Origin: JBGPOS01 sp041488155
GTDB lineage: Bacteria > Chloroflexota > Dehalococcoidia > Tepidiformales > Tepidiformaceae
Length of the DNA: 64,000 bases
Reading direction: 5' to 3'
Assembly: GCA_041488155.1 (NCBI GenBank)
Contig: JBGPOS010000004.1
Coordinates: forward strand, 1 to 64,000
Made by a program: the position numbers and the translations under genes. Under the pieces are notes generated by a model, which searched no databases, was not told the DNA's origin, and saw nothing but the letters and a program-made list of their open reading frames with translations. Positions 49,602 through 58,223 of this stretch are shown here, one piece after another; within the stretch, counting starts at the first letter, position 1; each line of letters begins with the position of its first letter.

Positions 49602-50560
49602 CGGCGCACCAGATACGAGAAGACGCTTTCGAGCGATTCGTCGGTGGGCAAGAACTCGAACAGCGTGACCCCGCTGTTCTTTGCGACGCGCGGACCGGCG
49701 AGTGTGAAGGCCGCGAAGTCCGAAGTCCGAACGCTCAGGCGATCCGCCTCGAGTTCGACTCCGAAGACTGCCGGATCCCCGACCAGAGCAGCGCCCAGCC
49801 GGCGATTGTCGCTCGAACGGATGCGGAAGGTGTGCGGCCGATCGGTCATCAACCGGCGGATGTCACGAAAGTCCCCCGACGCGGCCAGCCGCCCCGAGAC
49901 GATGACGAGCACGTTCTCGGCCAGCCGCTCCACCTCTTCGAGGATGTGCGAGGAGAACACGATCGTCCGGCCTTCGGCGGCCATTCGCCGCAGCATGTCC
50001 ATCATGTGGAGCCGCTGGCGGGGATCCGCCCCGTTGAAGGGTTCGTCGAGGAGGAGGATGCGAGGCTCGTGGACAATCGCGGCGGCGACCTTGAGCCGCT
50101 GCTTCATCCCCTTGCTGTAGCCCCCGCAGGCGCGGTCCTGCGCCCCCTCCAATTCGACTTCATGGATGGCCCACTTCGCGGCGGCGGCGGGGTCGGGCAG
50201 GCGGTGCAGCCTGGCACTGAGGAGGACGAAGTCGTAGCCGGTGAGAAACGGGTAGACCGACTCGCGCTCCGGGACCAGGCCCACTTGCCGGTACAGGTGA
50301 TGGTTGAGCCAGGCTGCTTCGCCCAACACTCGGACGGCCCCGCTCGACGGTTTGAGGAACCCCGAGAGCATGTGCAGGAGGGTCGACTTGCCGGCTCCGT
50401 TGGGGCCGAGCAGACCCGTGATCCCGGCGCCCAAAGCGAACGAGATGTCGTTGACGGCCACAACGTTGCCGTACCAGCGAGAGACGTTCGCGACTTCGAT
50501 GGCCGGTGGGGCCGCAACGGCGGGCGCCCTGGCGGAGGGCTCCTTGAGGTCGACCGTCAC
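49598..50560 (-). CDS. ABC exporter ATP-binding protein (second unit)
   Basis: 320 aa. Walker A LLGPNGAGKSTLL, Q-loop with VGLVPERESVYPFLT, signature YSKGMKQRLKVAAAI (degenerate C-loop SKGM), Walker B ILLLDEPFNGADP and His switch VFSSHILEEVERL. The C-terminal tail has the NodI/DrrA-like extension. The N-terminal 25 residues are Ala/Pro-rich. It overlaps both neighbours by four bases. Confidence 0.9.
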   Translation of the reverse strand: MTVDLKEPSARAPAVAAPPAIEVANVSRWYGNVVAVNDISFALGAGITGLLGPNGAGKSTLLHMLSGFLKPSSGAVRVLGEAAWLNHHLYRQVGLVPERESVYPFLTGYDFVLLSARLHRLPDPAAAAKWAIHEVELEGAQDRACGGYSKGMKQRLKVAAAIVHEPRILLLDEPFNGADPRQRLHMMDMLRRMAAEGRTIVFSSHILEEVERLAENVLVIVSGRLAASGDFRDIRRLMTDRPHTFRIRSSDNRRLGAALVGDPAVFGVELEADRLSVRTSDFAAFTLAGPRVAKNSGVTLFEFLPTDESLESVFSYLVRR

Positions 50561-51465
50561 GCCGCGATCCTCTCGTACCGCCGGAGGAGCAGCGCGGCCG
50601 CTACCGCCGTGATCCCAAGGGTCGCCAGGGCGTAGACGGCTCCCGGCAGGTCAACGATGTACAGATCACCGCCGACGCCGCCCGTCCCGCTCTGGAACGA
50701 GGCCTGGAAGAAGAAGAAGGTGAAGCCGCGTACCAGGTGGAACGGACTAACGAGCGGCAGATACCGGCTGTAGTCCTCGCTCGCCGCGTTCACCATGATC
50801 GAGACGAAGCTCGAGGAGACGACGAACAGTGCCAGGACTCCTCCCGTCGCGAACGCCCGCCGAGGAGTCTGGGCAGCGACTGCCAGGCCAAGCGAGGCGA
50901 AGAAGATCGAGAGCATCGCCGTGCTGGCCACAATTGGGAGCACCTGGTCGGCGTTGTTCTTCAGATAGTCGAGCGAATCGTCGCTGCCGAGCGCATTCCC
51001 CGCGAAAAGCAGGACAAGCGGCCCCAGCGTCACCACGAGCATCGCTGACACAAGTGCGCCGAACTTTGCGAGAGCGTAGTCGCGGCGCAAGAGGGCGCGC
51101 GAGAAATAGAGGGAAAGAGTGTTTGTCCGTTGGTCGCGGCCGAGGAGTTCGGGCGCGACCGCGGCGCAAAAGAGCGCCAGGATGATCTCAACGAAGCCGA
51201 GGTAATTTTCGAATTTGATCAGTTCGACGTCGCCGGGCGCGATCGCCGCGATGCCGAGCTGAATCGAAGCGGGGATCAGGACGACGATCGCAAGACCCAT
51301 GGGGATGATCTTGCTCGACGTCCGCCTTCCGAGTCCAAAGGCGCTGCGCAGGCTCTGCACGTAGACGGCCAGCACCGCATGCCGCCGCCCCAAGCGCACG
51401 CCTCCGTAGCGCTGGTAGCCCAGGTCGTAGATATTGCCGGCGACGTGTTCAGCTGGCTGCGACAT
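50557..51465 (-). CDS. ABC-2 type exporter permease (first unit)
   Basis: 302 aa from ATG at 51465; the longer frame upstream lies inside the ATPase gene. The head IYDLGYQRYGGVRLGRRHAV is followed by six membrane segments and large loops. The phrase LYFSRALLRRDYALAKFG is typical of ABC2_membrane_2 subunits. It overlaps the upstream ATPase by 17 bases, so they are translated together. Confidence 0.85.
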   Translation of the reverse strand: MSQPAEHVAGNIYDLGYQRYGGVRLGRRHAVLAVYVQSLRSAFGLGRRTSSKIIPMGLAIVVLIPASIQLGIAAIAPGDVELIKFENYLGFVEIILALFCAAVAPELLGRDQRTNTLSLYFSRALLRRDYALAKFGALVSAMLVVTLGPLVLLFAGNALGSDDSLDYLKNNADQVLPIVASTAMLSIFFASLGLAVAAQTPRRAFATGGVLALFVVSSSFVSIMVNAASEDYSRYLPLVSPFHLVRGFTFFFFQASFQSGTGGVGGDLYIVDLPGAVYALATLGITAVAAALLLRRYERIAA

Positions 51466-52378
51466 CGCTCTCCTCAGGCCGCGGTGGGCGGAAGAGGTCT
51501 TCGAGGCTTTGCCGCCGCTGCTCGATCCGGACCAGGCCGACGCCGATGTCCACCACCGCGTCGCGGATGAGGTCGTAGGGACGGTCGTCTTCGAGCCCAA
51601 TCAGAAGCGTCCGGCCTTCTTCGATCACGCGAAGCCCCTTGTCCCGAAGGCGAGCGGCGACTCTGTCAGCGCTGCTTTCGACCTCGACGGCGAGCACCTG
51701 GGTGCGGGCTGTGAACGTTGCGATCGCATCCGAACGGACGAGCCGGCCGTTGCCGATCACGACCAGGTGATCGCACACCCGCTCGATTTCGCCGAGCAGG
51801 TGCGACGACATGACGATCGCTATCCCAAACTCCGCGCCGGTGCGGTGGACGAGGTCGAGCATCTCGTCGCGGCCGGCCGGATCGAGGCCGTTGGTCGGCT
51901 CGTCGAGCAGCATCACACGTGGGTCGTGCACCAGCGCCTGGGCCAGCTTCACCCGCTGCTTCATCCCCGTTGAGTAGCCGCGCATCTCGCGGTAGCGCTC
52001 TTCGAACAGACCGACGTGCCGGAGCGTCTCGGCTGTCCGTTCGCGAGCCGCTGTCCGGGGCAGACCGCTCACCTGAGCCATGTGGGCGACGAAGTCCGTC
52101 GCCGTCATGTCCGTCGGGAGGCAGTCGTGTTCGGGCATGTAGCCGACGAACTGGCGAAGCTCGGGGCCCTGGCGAAGGACATCGAAGCCGAGAAGTGTTG
52201 CTGACCCGCTCGTCGGCGCGATCAGCCCGAGCAGGATTTTCAGAAGCGTGCTCTTGCCCGCGCCGTTGGCCCCCACGAGGCCTATGACGCCCGGGTCGAG
52301 GTTGAGGGAGAGTGAGTCGAGCGCGGTGACCGCTGAGCCGTAGCGCTTCGTGAGCTCGTGCGTCTCGAGCAAGGGCAT
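51449..52378 (-). CDS. ABC exporter ATP-binding protein (first unit)
   Basis: 309 aa. Walker A LVGANGAGKSTLLKI, Q-loop FVGYMPEHDCLP, signature GYSTGMKQRVKLAQAL, Walker B VMLLDEPTNGLDP and His switch MSSHLLGEIERV. The C-terminal DUF4162-like extension carries VEVESSADRVAARL. It is the first gene of the four-gene ABC-2 operon. The substrates of the two exporters are not evident. Confidence 0.92.
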   Translation of the reverse strand: MPLLETHELTKRYGSAVTALDSLSLNLDPGVIGLVGANGAGKSTLLKILLGLIAPTSGSATLLGFDVLRQGPELRQFVGYMPEHDCLPTDMTATDFVAHMAQVSGLPRTAARERTAETLRHVGLFEERYREMRGYSTGMKQRVKLAQALVHDPRVMLLDEPTNGLDPAGRDEMLDLVHRTGAEFGIAIVMSSHLLGEIERVCDHLVVIGNGRLVRSDAIATFTARTQVLAVEVESSADRVAARLRDKGLRVIEEGRTLLIGLEDDRPYDLIRDAVVDIGVGLVRIEQRRQSLEDLFRPPRPEESDVAAS

Positions 52379-52440
52379 GAGCCCATGCTATCGCATCAGC
52401 GCGTACGCCACGGCGGGCCGGCTTCGAGCCCGTTGGCCGC

Positions 52441-52992
52441 CTAGCGCGCCGGAGTCGGGGACACGACCGGCAATGCGCTCGCGCTTCCGAAGCTGTCGAG
52501 AAAGAGGTTCAAGCCGTCGTCGAACTGATGGGGCAGCACTGCCAGCACGAGCGGGGCCGCATCGAGAAGCGAAGTCGCGAGCGGCGAACCGTCGACGCTG
52601 TCGCGAAGGTCGGGGCTGGGAAATACGACGAACGCGATCAGCACTACCTGGCAGATGAGCATCCCTTTCAGCAGCCCGAACGCGGCCCCCGCCAGGTGGT
52701 CGGCCGCGCCGAGGTTCAGCATCGACACCATCTGTTTGAGCAGATGCGCGGCGACCTGGCCGGCAACGATCACTCCCACAAGGATCGCCAGGAACGAAAT
52801 CAGCCGCGCGAGTTCCGGGTTGTCGACGATGGGGTTCACTTTCGGATACATGTCGTCGTAGAAGATGCCGGCCAGGGGAATGGCAAGAATCGCAGCCGAC
52901 AGCGACACCAGCTCGCGCACGAACCCGTTGCGCCAGGCGGAGTAGGTCACGTAAGCAAGGATCACGACGAGGAGGACGGTCAGCCAGTTCAT
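52441..52992 (-). CDS. cvpA: CvpA family membrane protein
   Basis: 183 aa from ATG at 52992. It starts MNWLTVLLVVILAYVTYSAW and has four helices, with the CvpA-type phrase GFVRELVSLSAAILAIPLAG. The tail has a short hydrophobic patch (LVLAVLPHQF). In E. coli CvpA is needed for colicin V production and envelope integrity; the molecular role is unclear. The next gene downstream is the ABC cluster. Confidence 0.82.
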   Translation of the reverse strand: MNWLTVLLVVILAYVTYSAWRNGFVRELVSLSAAILAIPLAGIFYDDMYPKVNPIVDNPELARLISFLAILVGVIVAGQVAAHLLKQMVSMLNLGAADHLAGAAFGLLKGMLICQVVLIAFVVFPSPDLRDSVDGSPLATSLLDAAPLVLAVLPHQFDDGLNLFLDSFGSASALPVVSPTPAR

Positions 52993-53115
52993 AGGCTCGA
53001 CTTCACACGCCGCCGTTCGCGAAGGCCATCCTCCGCACCTTCTCTCCCTGCCGGGCAAGACTCAAGGAGGCGCCTGGCCATGGGCGCTGGCTCAGCCCGG
53101 CTGTAGGATACGGCC

Positions 53116-53298
53116 ATGCGCTACGACCTTATGGAGATCCTCGTTTGCCCGATGTGCAAAGGCGATCTCGCGCTGACCGCGGACCGCGAAGAGGACGGCG
53201 AGGTCATCGAGGGGAAGCTCGTTTGCGGCCAGTGCCACGAGACCTACCCCATCGAGGACGGGATCCCGAACCTGCTCCCGCCCGACCTCCGCGACTGA
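53116..53298 (+). CDS. Trm112-family (UPF0434) zinc-ribbon protein
   Basis: 60 aa. Two knuckles, CPMCKGDL and VCGQCHETYPIEDGIPNLL, form the zinc-ribbon/YcaR fold. The ending GIPNLLP is the family hallmark. Trm112 proteins stabilise methyltransferases as activator subunits. It is followed after 5 bases by a small membrane protein gene. Confidence 0.9.
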   Translation: MRYDLMEILVCPMCKGDLALTADREEDGEVIEGKLVCGQCHETYPIEDGIPNLLPPDLRD

Positions 53299-53303
53299 CC
53301 GCC

Positions 53304-53567
53304 ATGACGTCCGAGAGCGAATCAGGACCGGCCGGAGTTCCCGGGCCGACCCGCCACACGGCACTTCCGCCGTTCGAGCTGGCCTGGCGCGGGGCATCTT
53401 TGCTCGGAGTGGCCGCCCTCCTCCTAACGGCAGCGCGCAGGGCATTGCGACACCTGCTGCTGTTCCCGCTCGCCTGTGTGCTTGGCTTCGCTGCGGTGTT
53501 GTGCGCCTGGGCCGGCCTGATTGAACTCACAGGCGGCGAAAAGTTCGACGACCACCCCTGGGTCTGA
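53304..53567 (+). CDS. Small membrane protein of unknown function
   Basis: 87 aa from ATG at 53304. A Pro/Ser-rich N-terminus is followed by two hydrophobic helices (about 31-45 and 52-72; SLLGVAALLLTAARR and LLFPLACVLGFAAVLCAWAG), ending EKFDDHPWV. It follows the Trm112-like gene by five bases. The family is unknown. Confidence 0.6.
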   Translation: MTSESESGPAGVPGPTRHTALPPFELAWRGASLLGVAALLLTAARRALRHLLLFPLACVLGFAAVLCAWAGLIELTGGEKFDDHPWV

Positions 53568-53576
53568 GGCGGCCCT

Positions 53577-54077
53577 TCAGGGTTCGAGGGCCAGCCCCGT
53601 GCGTGTAAGACCTGTCTCACCCACCACAGAGAGCAGTTCGAGTGCCGAGACGCCCAGCACCGGCAGCGGGCCCTCGACGACTTCGGAGAGTGGGGCGAGG
53701 ACGAATCCTCGATCAGCGATCAGCGGGTGGGGAATCGTCAACTCATCTGAATCGACCCGCCCGGTCCCGTAGAAGAGGATGTCGAGGTCGATGGGGCGGG
53801 GCCCCCAGCGGCGTCCCTGCCGCCGCCCGAGGAGAGCTTCGATCGCTTTCAGCGCCGCCAGCAGGGCAGGTGGAGTCATCTCGGTGCGGGCGGCTACGAC
53901 CGCGTTCAGGAACGGCGGTTGATCCGCGGGGACGGGCGCGGTTTCCCAGACCGCCGACACGCGGTCGACTATCACGCCGTGCTCCGGAAGGAGTTGAACC
54001 GCCCGCTGCAGATTCGCCAGCCGGTCGCCCAGATTCGAACCGAGGGCAAGGACAACCGCCGTCACGGCTGTCGCCAA
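53577..54077 (-). CDS. folK: 6-hydroxymethyl-7,8-dihydropterin pyrophosphokinase
   Basis: 166 aa. HPPK motifs: VVLALGSNLGDRLANLQRAV, VWETAPVPADQPPFLNAVV, GRRQGRRWGPRPIDLDILFY and IPHPLIADRGFVLAPLSEV. It transfers pyrophosphate from ATP to the pterin in folate synthesis. It overlaps folP by 16 bases, the usual gene order. Confidence 0.94.
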   Translation of the reverse strand: MATAVTAVVLALGSNLGDRLANLQRAVQLLPEHGVIVDRVSAVWETAPVPADQPPFLNAVVAARTEMTPPALLAALKAIEALLGRRQGRRWGPRPIDLDILFYGTGRVDSDELTIPHPLIADRGFVLAPLSEVVEGPLPVLGVSALELLSVVGETGLTRTGLALEP

Positions 54078-54883
54078 TTCGCCCGCACGATGGCGTCGGC
54101 AACGCGGGCGACCTGGGCCATGGCGCCGACGTCGTGCACGCGCACGAGGTCGGCGCCACCGGCAATAGCGAGCGCGACCGCTGCGGCGGTGCCGTAGAGG
54201 CGCTCCTCGACCGGGGCCTCGAGAACGAGCCCGAGCGTTGACTTCCGCGAAGGGCCCACCAGCAGCGGCATCTCGGCGACCCAGAGCTCGGGCAGGCGGC
54301 GCAGCATCTCGAGGTTCTGCTCAGGTGTCCAGCCGAACCCGAATCCCGGATCGAGGATCACCCGCCCGGGCGCGATCCCGGCCTTGTCCGCGATCGCGAG
54401 GCTCTCCCCGAAGGCCGCGAGGATGTCCCCGGCCACGTCGCGGAACTGGCGGCCGCGCTGGTTGTGCATCGCGATGAGCGCGGCGCCGGTCCGGGCGATC
54501 GCCCCGGCCATCGCCGGGTCACCGCGAAGCCCGGAGGTGTCGTTGACGATGTCGGCGCCGGCCGCGAGCGCAGCCTCTGCGACCGCCGCGTGGGCCGTGT
54601 CCACCGAAAGGGGCAACTCCGTGACCTCACGGACGGCGAGGATGGCGGGCACGACCCGGCGGGCTTCCTCCTCCTCACCGACCGGCTTCGCGCCTGGCCG
54701 CGTCGATTCCCCCCCGATGTCGATCACATCGGCGCCCTCTAGCTCGAACCGCCTCGCCCTGGCAACCGCGGCGGCAATGTCGGCGCCAACCCCGTCCCCG
54801 GCGAACGAATCCGGGGTGACATTGATGATCCCGACGAGGTAGGTCCGCGCCCCCCAGGTGAACGTCCGTCCCCGGACTTCCAT
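54062..54883 (-). CDS. folP: Dihydropteroate synthase
   Basis: 273 aa. The TIM-barrel signatures are GIINVTPDSFAGDG (pterin/pABA loop 1), DVIDIGGESTRPGA (loop 2) and DPGFGFGWTPEQN. It condenses pABA with the pterin pyrophosphate made by FolK. It is the sulfonamide target in general; no unusual substitution is visible. It is co-transcribed with folK. Confidence 0.95.
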   Translation of the reverse strand: MEVRGRTFTWGARTYLVGIINVTPDSFAGDGVGADIAAAVARARRFELEGADVIDIGGESTRPGAKPVGEEEEARRVVPAILAVREVTELPLSVDTAHAAVAEAALAAGADIVNDTSGLRGDPAMAGAIARTGAALIAMHNQRGRQFRDVAGDILAAFGESLAIADKAGIAPGRVILDPGFGFGWTPEQNLEMLRRLPELWVAEMPLLVGPSRKSTLGLVLEAPVEERLYGTAAAVALAIAGGADLVRVHDVGAMAQVARVADAIVRANWRQP

Positions 54884-54951
54884 CTCTGGATGGCGGAAGT
54901 GGCGGCGAAGGGGGGCGTGCTGTGCGTCGATGGGTGCGGTTCGTCCCTTCG

Positions 54952-55371
54952 TCAGACCACGACCTCGTACTCCTGCTCCGTGGCAGCGCCATCCTCGATG
55001 TAGAAGACGCGTGCCTCGGGCTTGCCGGGGTCGGCCACCCCGATGACGAAGTGGACGTACGGCGGACCGAAGAACGTGGTCATCTTGCGGATGTCGGTGG
55101 GGCTCGGCCTGGCCTCGCTGCCCGTGTGCGAGTGGTAGAAGCCAACGAGCTCAGCCCCGGCGGCGTCGATAGCCTCCTCTATCCTGCGTATCTCGAGGCC
55201 GTCGATGTCGAAACGGTAAGGACTCGCCTCCTTGTTCGTCGCCCGGTGCACGGAGACCACGACCCCGTCCTTCGCGGCCAGCAGGCCACAGCATTCTATC
55301 GGTGCGTCTTGCAGGGCGTGGGCGACCATCGCCTCGAGGTGCTCCTTGCGCAGCCGGACGGCGACCGTCAT
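54952..55371 (-). CDS. JAMM/MPN+ metalloprotease-like protein (Mov34 family, M67)
   Basis: 139 aa from ATG at 55371. The zinc motif is intact: Glu in DAPIECCGLLA and then GFYHSHTGSEARPSPTDIR, giving HxH-x7-S-x2-D. Bacterial relatives (Mec-like) cut the C-terminus of sulfur-carrier proteins or ubiquitin-like tags. No ThiS/CysO gene is adjacent. Its start overlaps the stop of the IMPase gene by four bases, coupling the two. Confidence 0.88.
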   Translation of the reverse strand: MTVAVRLRKEHLEAMVAHALQDAPIECCGLLAAKDGVVVSVHRATNKEASPYRFDIDGLEIRRIEEAIDAAGAELVGFYHSHTGSEARPSPTDIRKMTTFFGPPYVHFVIGVADPGKPEARVFYIEDGAATEQEYEVVV

Positions 55372-56213
55372 CCGTTTCCCCCGGCGTCCCACGATAGCAT
55401 CCCGCCGGCAGCGGCCGCAGCCGTCTCCGCCTCTGCCAGAAGCTTCCGGAGGGGCCCCATCAACGCCCGGTTCGTGGCGATCGTCATGGTGGACCAGGGG
55501 TCTCCCTCTCCGATCGCGGCCGTGACGCCACCGGCTTCGCGAACGATGAGGGCGCCCGCGGCGGTGTCCCACTCGTTGAGTCCGAGCTCGTAATAGGCAT
55601 CGACCCGGCCGCAGGCGGTCCAGCAGAGGTCCAGCGCAGCGGACCCACTGCGGCGGACGTCCCGGACCCGCGGCACGATGTGGGCGAGGACGAGACCCTG
55701 GTGGGCCCGGCGTTTGGGCGAGTAGGCGAATCCGGTGCTCACGAGCGCCGTCGCTAGCTCCCTCCCCGACCCCACGCTGATCGGCCGGCCGTCGACCGAG
55801 GCGCCGCGGCCGATGCACGCTGTGAACATCTCGCCGCGCACCGCGTCCTGGACCACGCCGGCCACAGTCTCGCCTTCGATCTCGACTCCGATCGAGACGC
55901 CGAATGCCGGGTAGCCGTAGATGTAGTTCGTTGTGCCGTCGAGCGGGTCGATCACCCAGCGGACGCCCGATGTGCCCTCGCGGGCCGCCCCCTCCTCACC
56001 GAGGACAGCGTCGTCCGGTCGAGCAGCGAGGATGCGTCTGACGATGAGCGCCTCGGCCTCCCGGTCGACCTCGGTGACCATGTCGGTGACCGTCGATTTG
56101 GTCTCCACGAGCGTCCGCACGGCGTGCGATCGCTCCGCCAGCAGCTCGCCGGCTTCGGCGGCGAGCTCGCAGGCAAGCGCGAACAGCGATTCGAGTTCGA
56201 GTCGAGGCGCCAT
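55368..56213 (-). CDS. Inositol monophosphatase family protein (SuhB/HisN-like)
   Basis: 281 aa. Metal-site motifs: LVETKSTVTDMVTEVDREAE, GEEG, WVIDPLDGTTNYIYGYPAFG and the C-terminal ELGLNEWDTAAGALIVREAG. It dephosphorylates inositol-phosphate, histidinol-phosphate or NADP-type substrates. It is co-translated with the JAMM gene, an odd pairing. The exact substrate is not decided. Confidence 0.9.
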   Translation of the reverse strand: MAPRLELESLFALACELAAEAGELLAERSHAVRTLVETKSTVTDMVTEVDREAEALIVRRILAARPDDAVLGEEGAAREGTSGVRWVIDPLDGTTNYIYGYPAFGVSIGVEIEGETVAGVVQDAVRGEMFTACIGRGASVDGRPISVGSGRELATALVSTGFAYSPKRRAHQGLVLAHIVPRVRDVRRSGSAALDLCWTACGRVDAYYELGLNEWDTAAGALIVREAGGVTAAIGEGDPWSTMTIATNRALMGPLRKLLAEAETAAAAAGGMLSWDAGGNG

Positions 56214-56335
56214 CGAGCCACCCTAGCGTCACCCGGCGCTTGGGGCCATCGGCCCACCCGATCGGCTCATCACCACCGGCCAAAGGACCCTGCATACCGG
56301 CCTCGAGGTGGGGCACAATGGCGATGGAGGCCGAC

Positions 56336-56674
56336 ATGGCTGTTGCAACGCTCTCCGGAAACTCCTTCCTGCTGGATCTCCCTGCCCTCCCGGCCAATGT
56401 CACCGCGACGGTGGGGCCGCCCGAGCCATTGATCGCCCACGACCGAGGCGATCACATGAACATGGACTGGGACGGCGGAGGCGGTTGGGTGATGCTCATC
56501 GCGATGGGGGTCTTCTGGCTGAGCACCCTTGCCGTGGTCGCCTGGGCGATTTCCCTGTTCGCGAGGCGCGACCGGCACCCGGAAGAGTCGCCGATCGAAA
56601 TCGCCCGCAGGCGCTACGCACGCGGCGAAATCACTGCCGAGGAGCTCGAGCGCATCCGGCGCAACCTCACGTAG
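56336..56674 (+). CDS. Membrane-anchored SHOCT-domain protein
   Basis: 112 aa from ATG at 56336 with GGAGG 6 bases before; a later ATG at 56456 is also possible. One membrane helix (WVMLIAMGVFWLSTLAVVAW) leads to a C-terminal SHOCT motif (SPIEIARRRYARGEITAEEL then ERIRRNL). Short SHOCT proteins of this layout are common and of unknown role, possibly oligomerising at the membrane. Confidence 0.8.
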   Translation: MAVATLSGNSFLLDLPALPANVTATVGPPEPLIAHDRGDHMNMDWDGGGGWVMLIAMGVFWLSTLAVVAWAISLFARRDRHPEESPIEIARRRYARGEITAEELERIRRNLT

Positions 56675-56714
56675 GCATCGTGCGGGCGTGTTTGGCGGCC
56701 TGTAGGCTGCTCTT

Positions 56715-57194
56715 GTGGCCTACAACGTTGAGGACCTGGCGCCGCTCGAAATCGCCCTGCTCGGCGTGCTCTGTGTCGGCCTTCCACCGGCCCGGCCGGC
56801 TGGCGACGACACGTTTCGCTTCGACCACGTCACAGCAGTCGTCGCGTCGCTCGCTCGCGACGCCCGCCCCGAGGCGCACCTCGCGGCCGACGGGGTGTCT
56901 GTCGCCCCGGCCTTCCGGGCAGCCCTGCGCGACGCGATCGGCGGCCTCGTCGGTCGCGGCATCCTTGCCCGCCAGCCGGCGGGTATGCCGGCCGCGGCCG
57001 GCGGGTTCGAACCCGGTCTCGAAGTCGATCTCGTCAACCCCGACGAGCATCCGGCCCTGCTCGACCACTACCTCGGGCAGGCCTGCATGGAGCAGTTGTT
57101 CAGGAACCCGGCGGTCTACCCCTACCTGATGGAGCGCTATGCGCGCAGCGGTGAGGTGTGGCGAAGGCTCAGAGCAGGTGGTTACGGCGCCTGA
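56715..57194 (+). CDS. Hypothetical protein
   Basis: 159 aa from GTG at 56715. Mostly soluble; an N-terminal helix (LAPLEIALLGVLCVG) and a charged middle part precede ACMEQLFRNPAVYPYLMERY. I do not recognise the family. The reading frame is GC3-rich and overlaps no better gene. Confidence 0.5.
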   Translation: MAYNVEDLAPLEIALLGVLCVGLPPARPAGDDTFRFDHVTAVVASLARDARPEAHLAADGVSVAPAFRAALRDAIGGLVGRGILARQPAGMPAAAGGFEPGLEVDLVNPDEHPALLDHYLGQACMEQLFRNPAVYPYLMERYARSGEVWRRLRAGGYGA

Positions 57195-57280
57195 GAACAG
57201 GCCTCAATTCGAAGCTGAACGAAGAAAAGCTTTGGGCGGGATCTTGATTCGACCCACCTCCTGACCGATCTTCTTAATAC

Positions 57281-58204
57281 ATGGCAAGACAGCGTGGCCG
57301 TCAAAGTCAGCGTGCGCGGTTGATCGACAGGATCGCGGTGTTCCTCGTGCTCGCCTCGATCGGCGCCGTCGGCGTGGTCCTGTTGACCGGGACTGGCTCG
57401 GGTGGCGGGGGCCCTTCGAACGGCGGCTCGCCCACGGCCCTGCCGACCGCCCACGTCACCCAGACCGGAGGGACTCCCTCCACCGCAGGGAGCGCGACCG
57501 GCGCCAGCGATGCAGTGGCCAATGAAGAGGGAGCGGTCCGCCTCCCGACTCCCGGCGTCAACCCTCCCTCCTACGAGACATGGAAAGAGGGAGGCACGCG
57601 CTTCACCTTCCCCCTCAAGGCCTGGACACTGATCACCGACCGCTTCGGCGCTCCCCGCTCGGGCGGCCTCGTCCACGGCGGGATCGACCTGGCGCTTGAC
57701 GACTACCCGAAATCCAGCGTTTACGCCGCCTGTGACGGCGTAACGGTTGGCGCCGACAGGTCGACCGCCTACGGCAACTTCGTCGTCATCGACTGCTTCG
57801 AGGGCTGGAGCACGCTGTACGCCCACCTCAGCACCGTCTCGATCAACGCGAAACAACGCGTAGTGAAGGGCGAAACGGTCGTCGGCATCTCCGGTTCCAC
57901 CGGCTTTTCGACCGGCGAGCATCTCCACTTCGAGGTGCGCTGGCGCAACGTCCCGGTGAACCCGGAGGACTACCTCGACTTCAAGATCCCGCCCGGGACC
58001 CCGTTGACCCGCGACAAGCCGTCAACTCCGACCCCCGAGGGGACAGGGGCAGACGAAACTCCTACCGAGATCCCAACAGCGACCGCGTCACCCACGGCGA
58101 CGAAGACGCCCACGATCACTCCGACGCCGACGAAGACTCCCACGCCCACGAGGGCGCCGCCAACCCCGACGAGAACGCCGACGCCGCGACCTGTATCGCA
58201 GTGA
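57281..58204 (+). CDS. M23 family metallopeptidase (LytM) with Pro/Thr-rich tail
   Basis: 307 aa. An N-terminal basic stretch and one membrane helix (about 17-37) serve as anchor. The LytM domain (about 110-240) has the zinc site HGGIDLAL (His, Asp) and EHLHFEVRW (HxH). Tails read PTPTKTPTPTRAPPTPTRT, the Pro/Thr-rich spacer common in Chloroflexota surface proteins. It should act on peptidoglycan outside the cell. No neighbour is clearly linked. Confidence 0.9.
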   Translation: MARQRGRQSQRARLIDRIAVFLVLASIGAVGVVLLTGTGSGGGGPSNGGSPTALPTAHVTQTGGTPSTAGSATGASDAVANEEGAVRLPTPGVNPPSYETWKEGGTRFTFPLKAWTLITDRFGAPRSGGLVHGGIDLALDDYPKSSVYAACDGVTVGADRSTAYGNFVVIDCFEGWSTLYAHLSTVSINAKQRVVKGETVVGISGSTGFSTGEHLHFEVRWRNVPVNPEDYLDFKIPPGTPLTRDKPSTPTPEGTGADETPTEIPTATASPTATKTPTITPTPTKTPTPTRAPPTPTRTPTPRPVSQ

Positions 58205-58223
58205 CCCCGGGCGAGGCGCGGAG

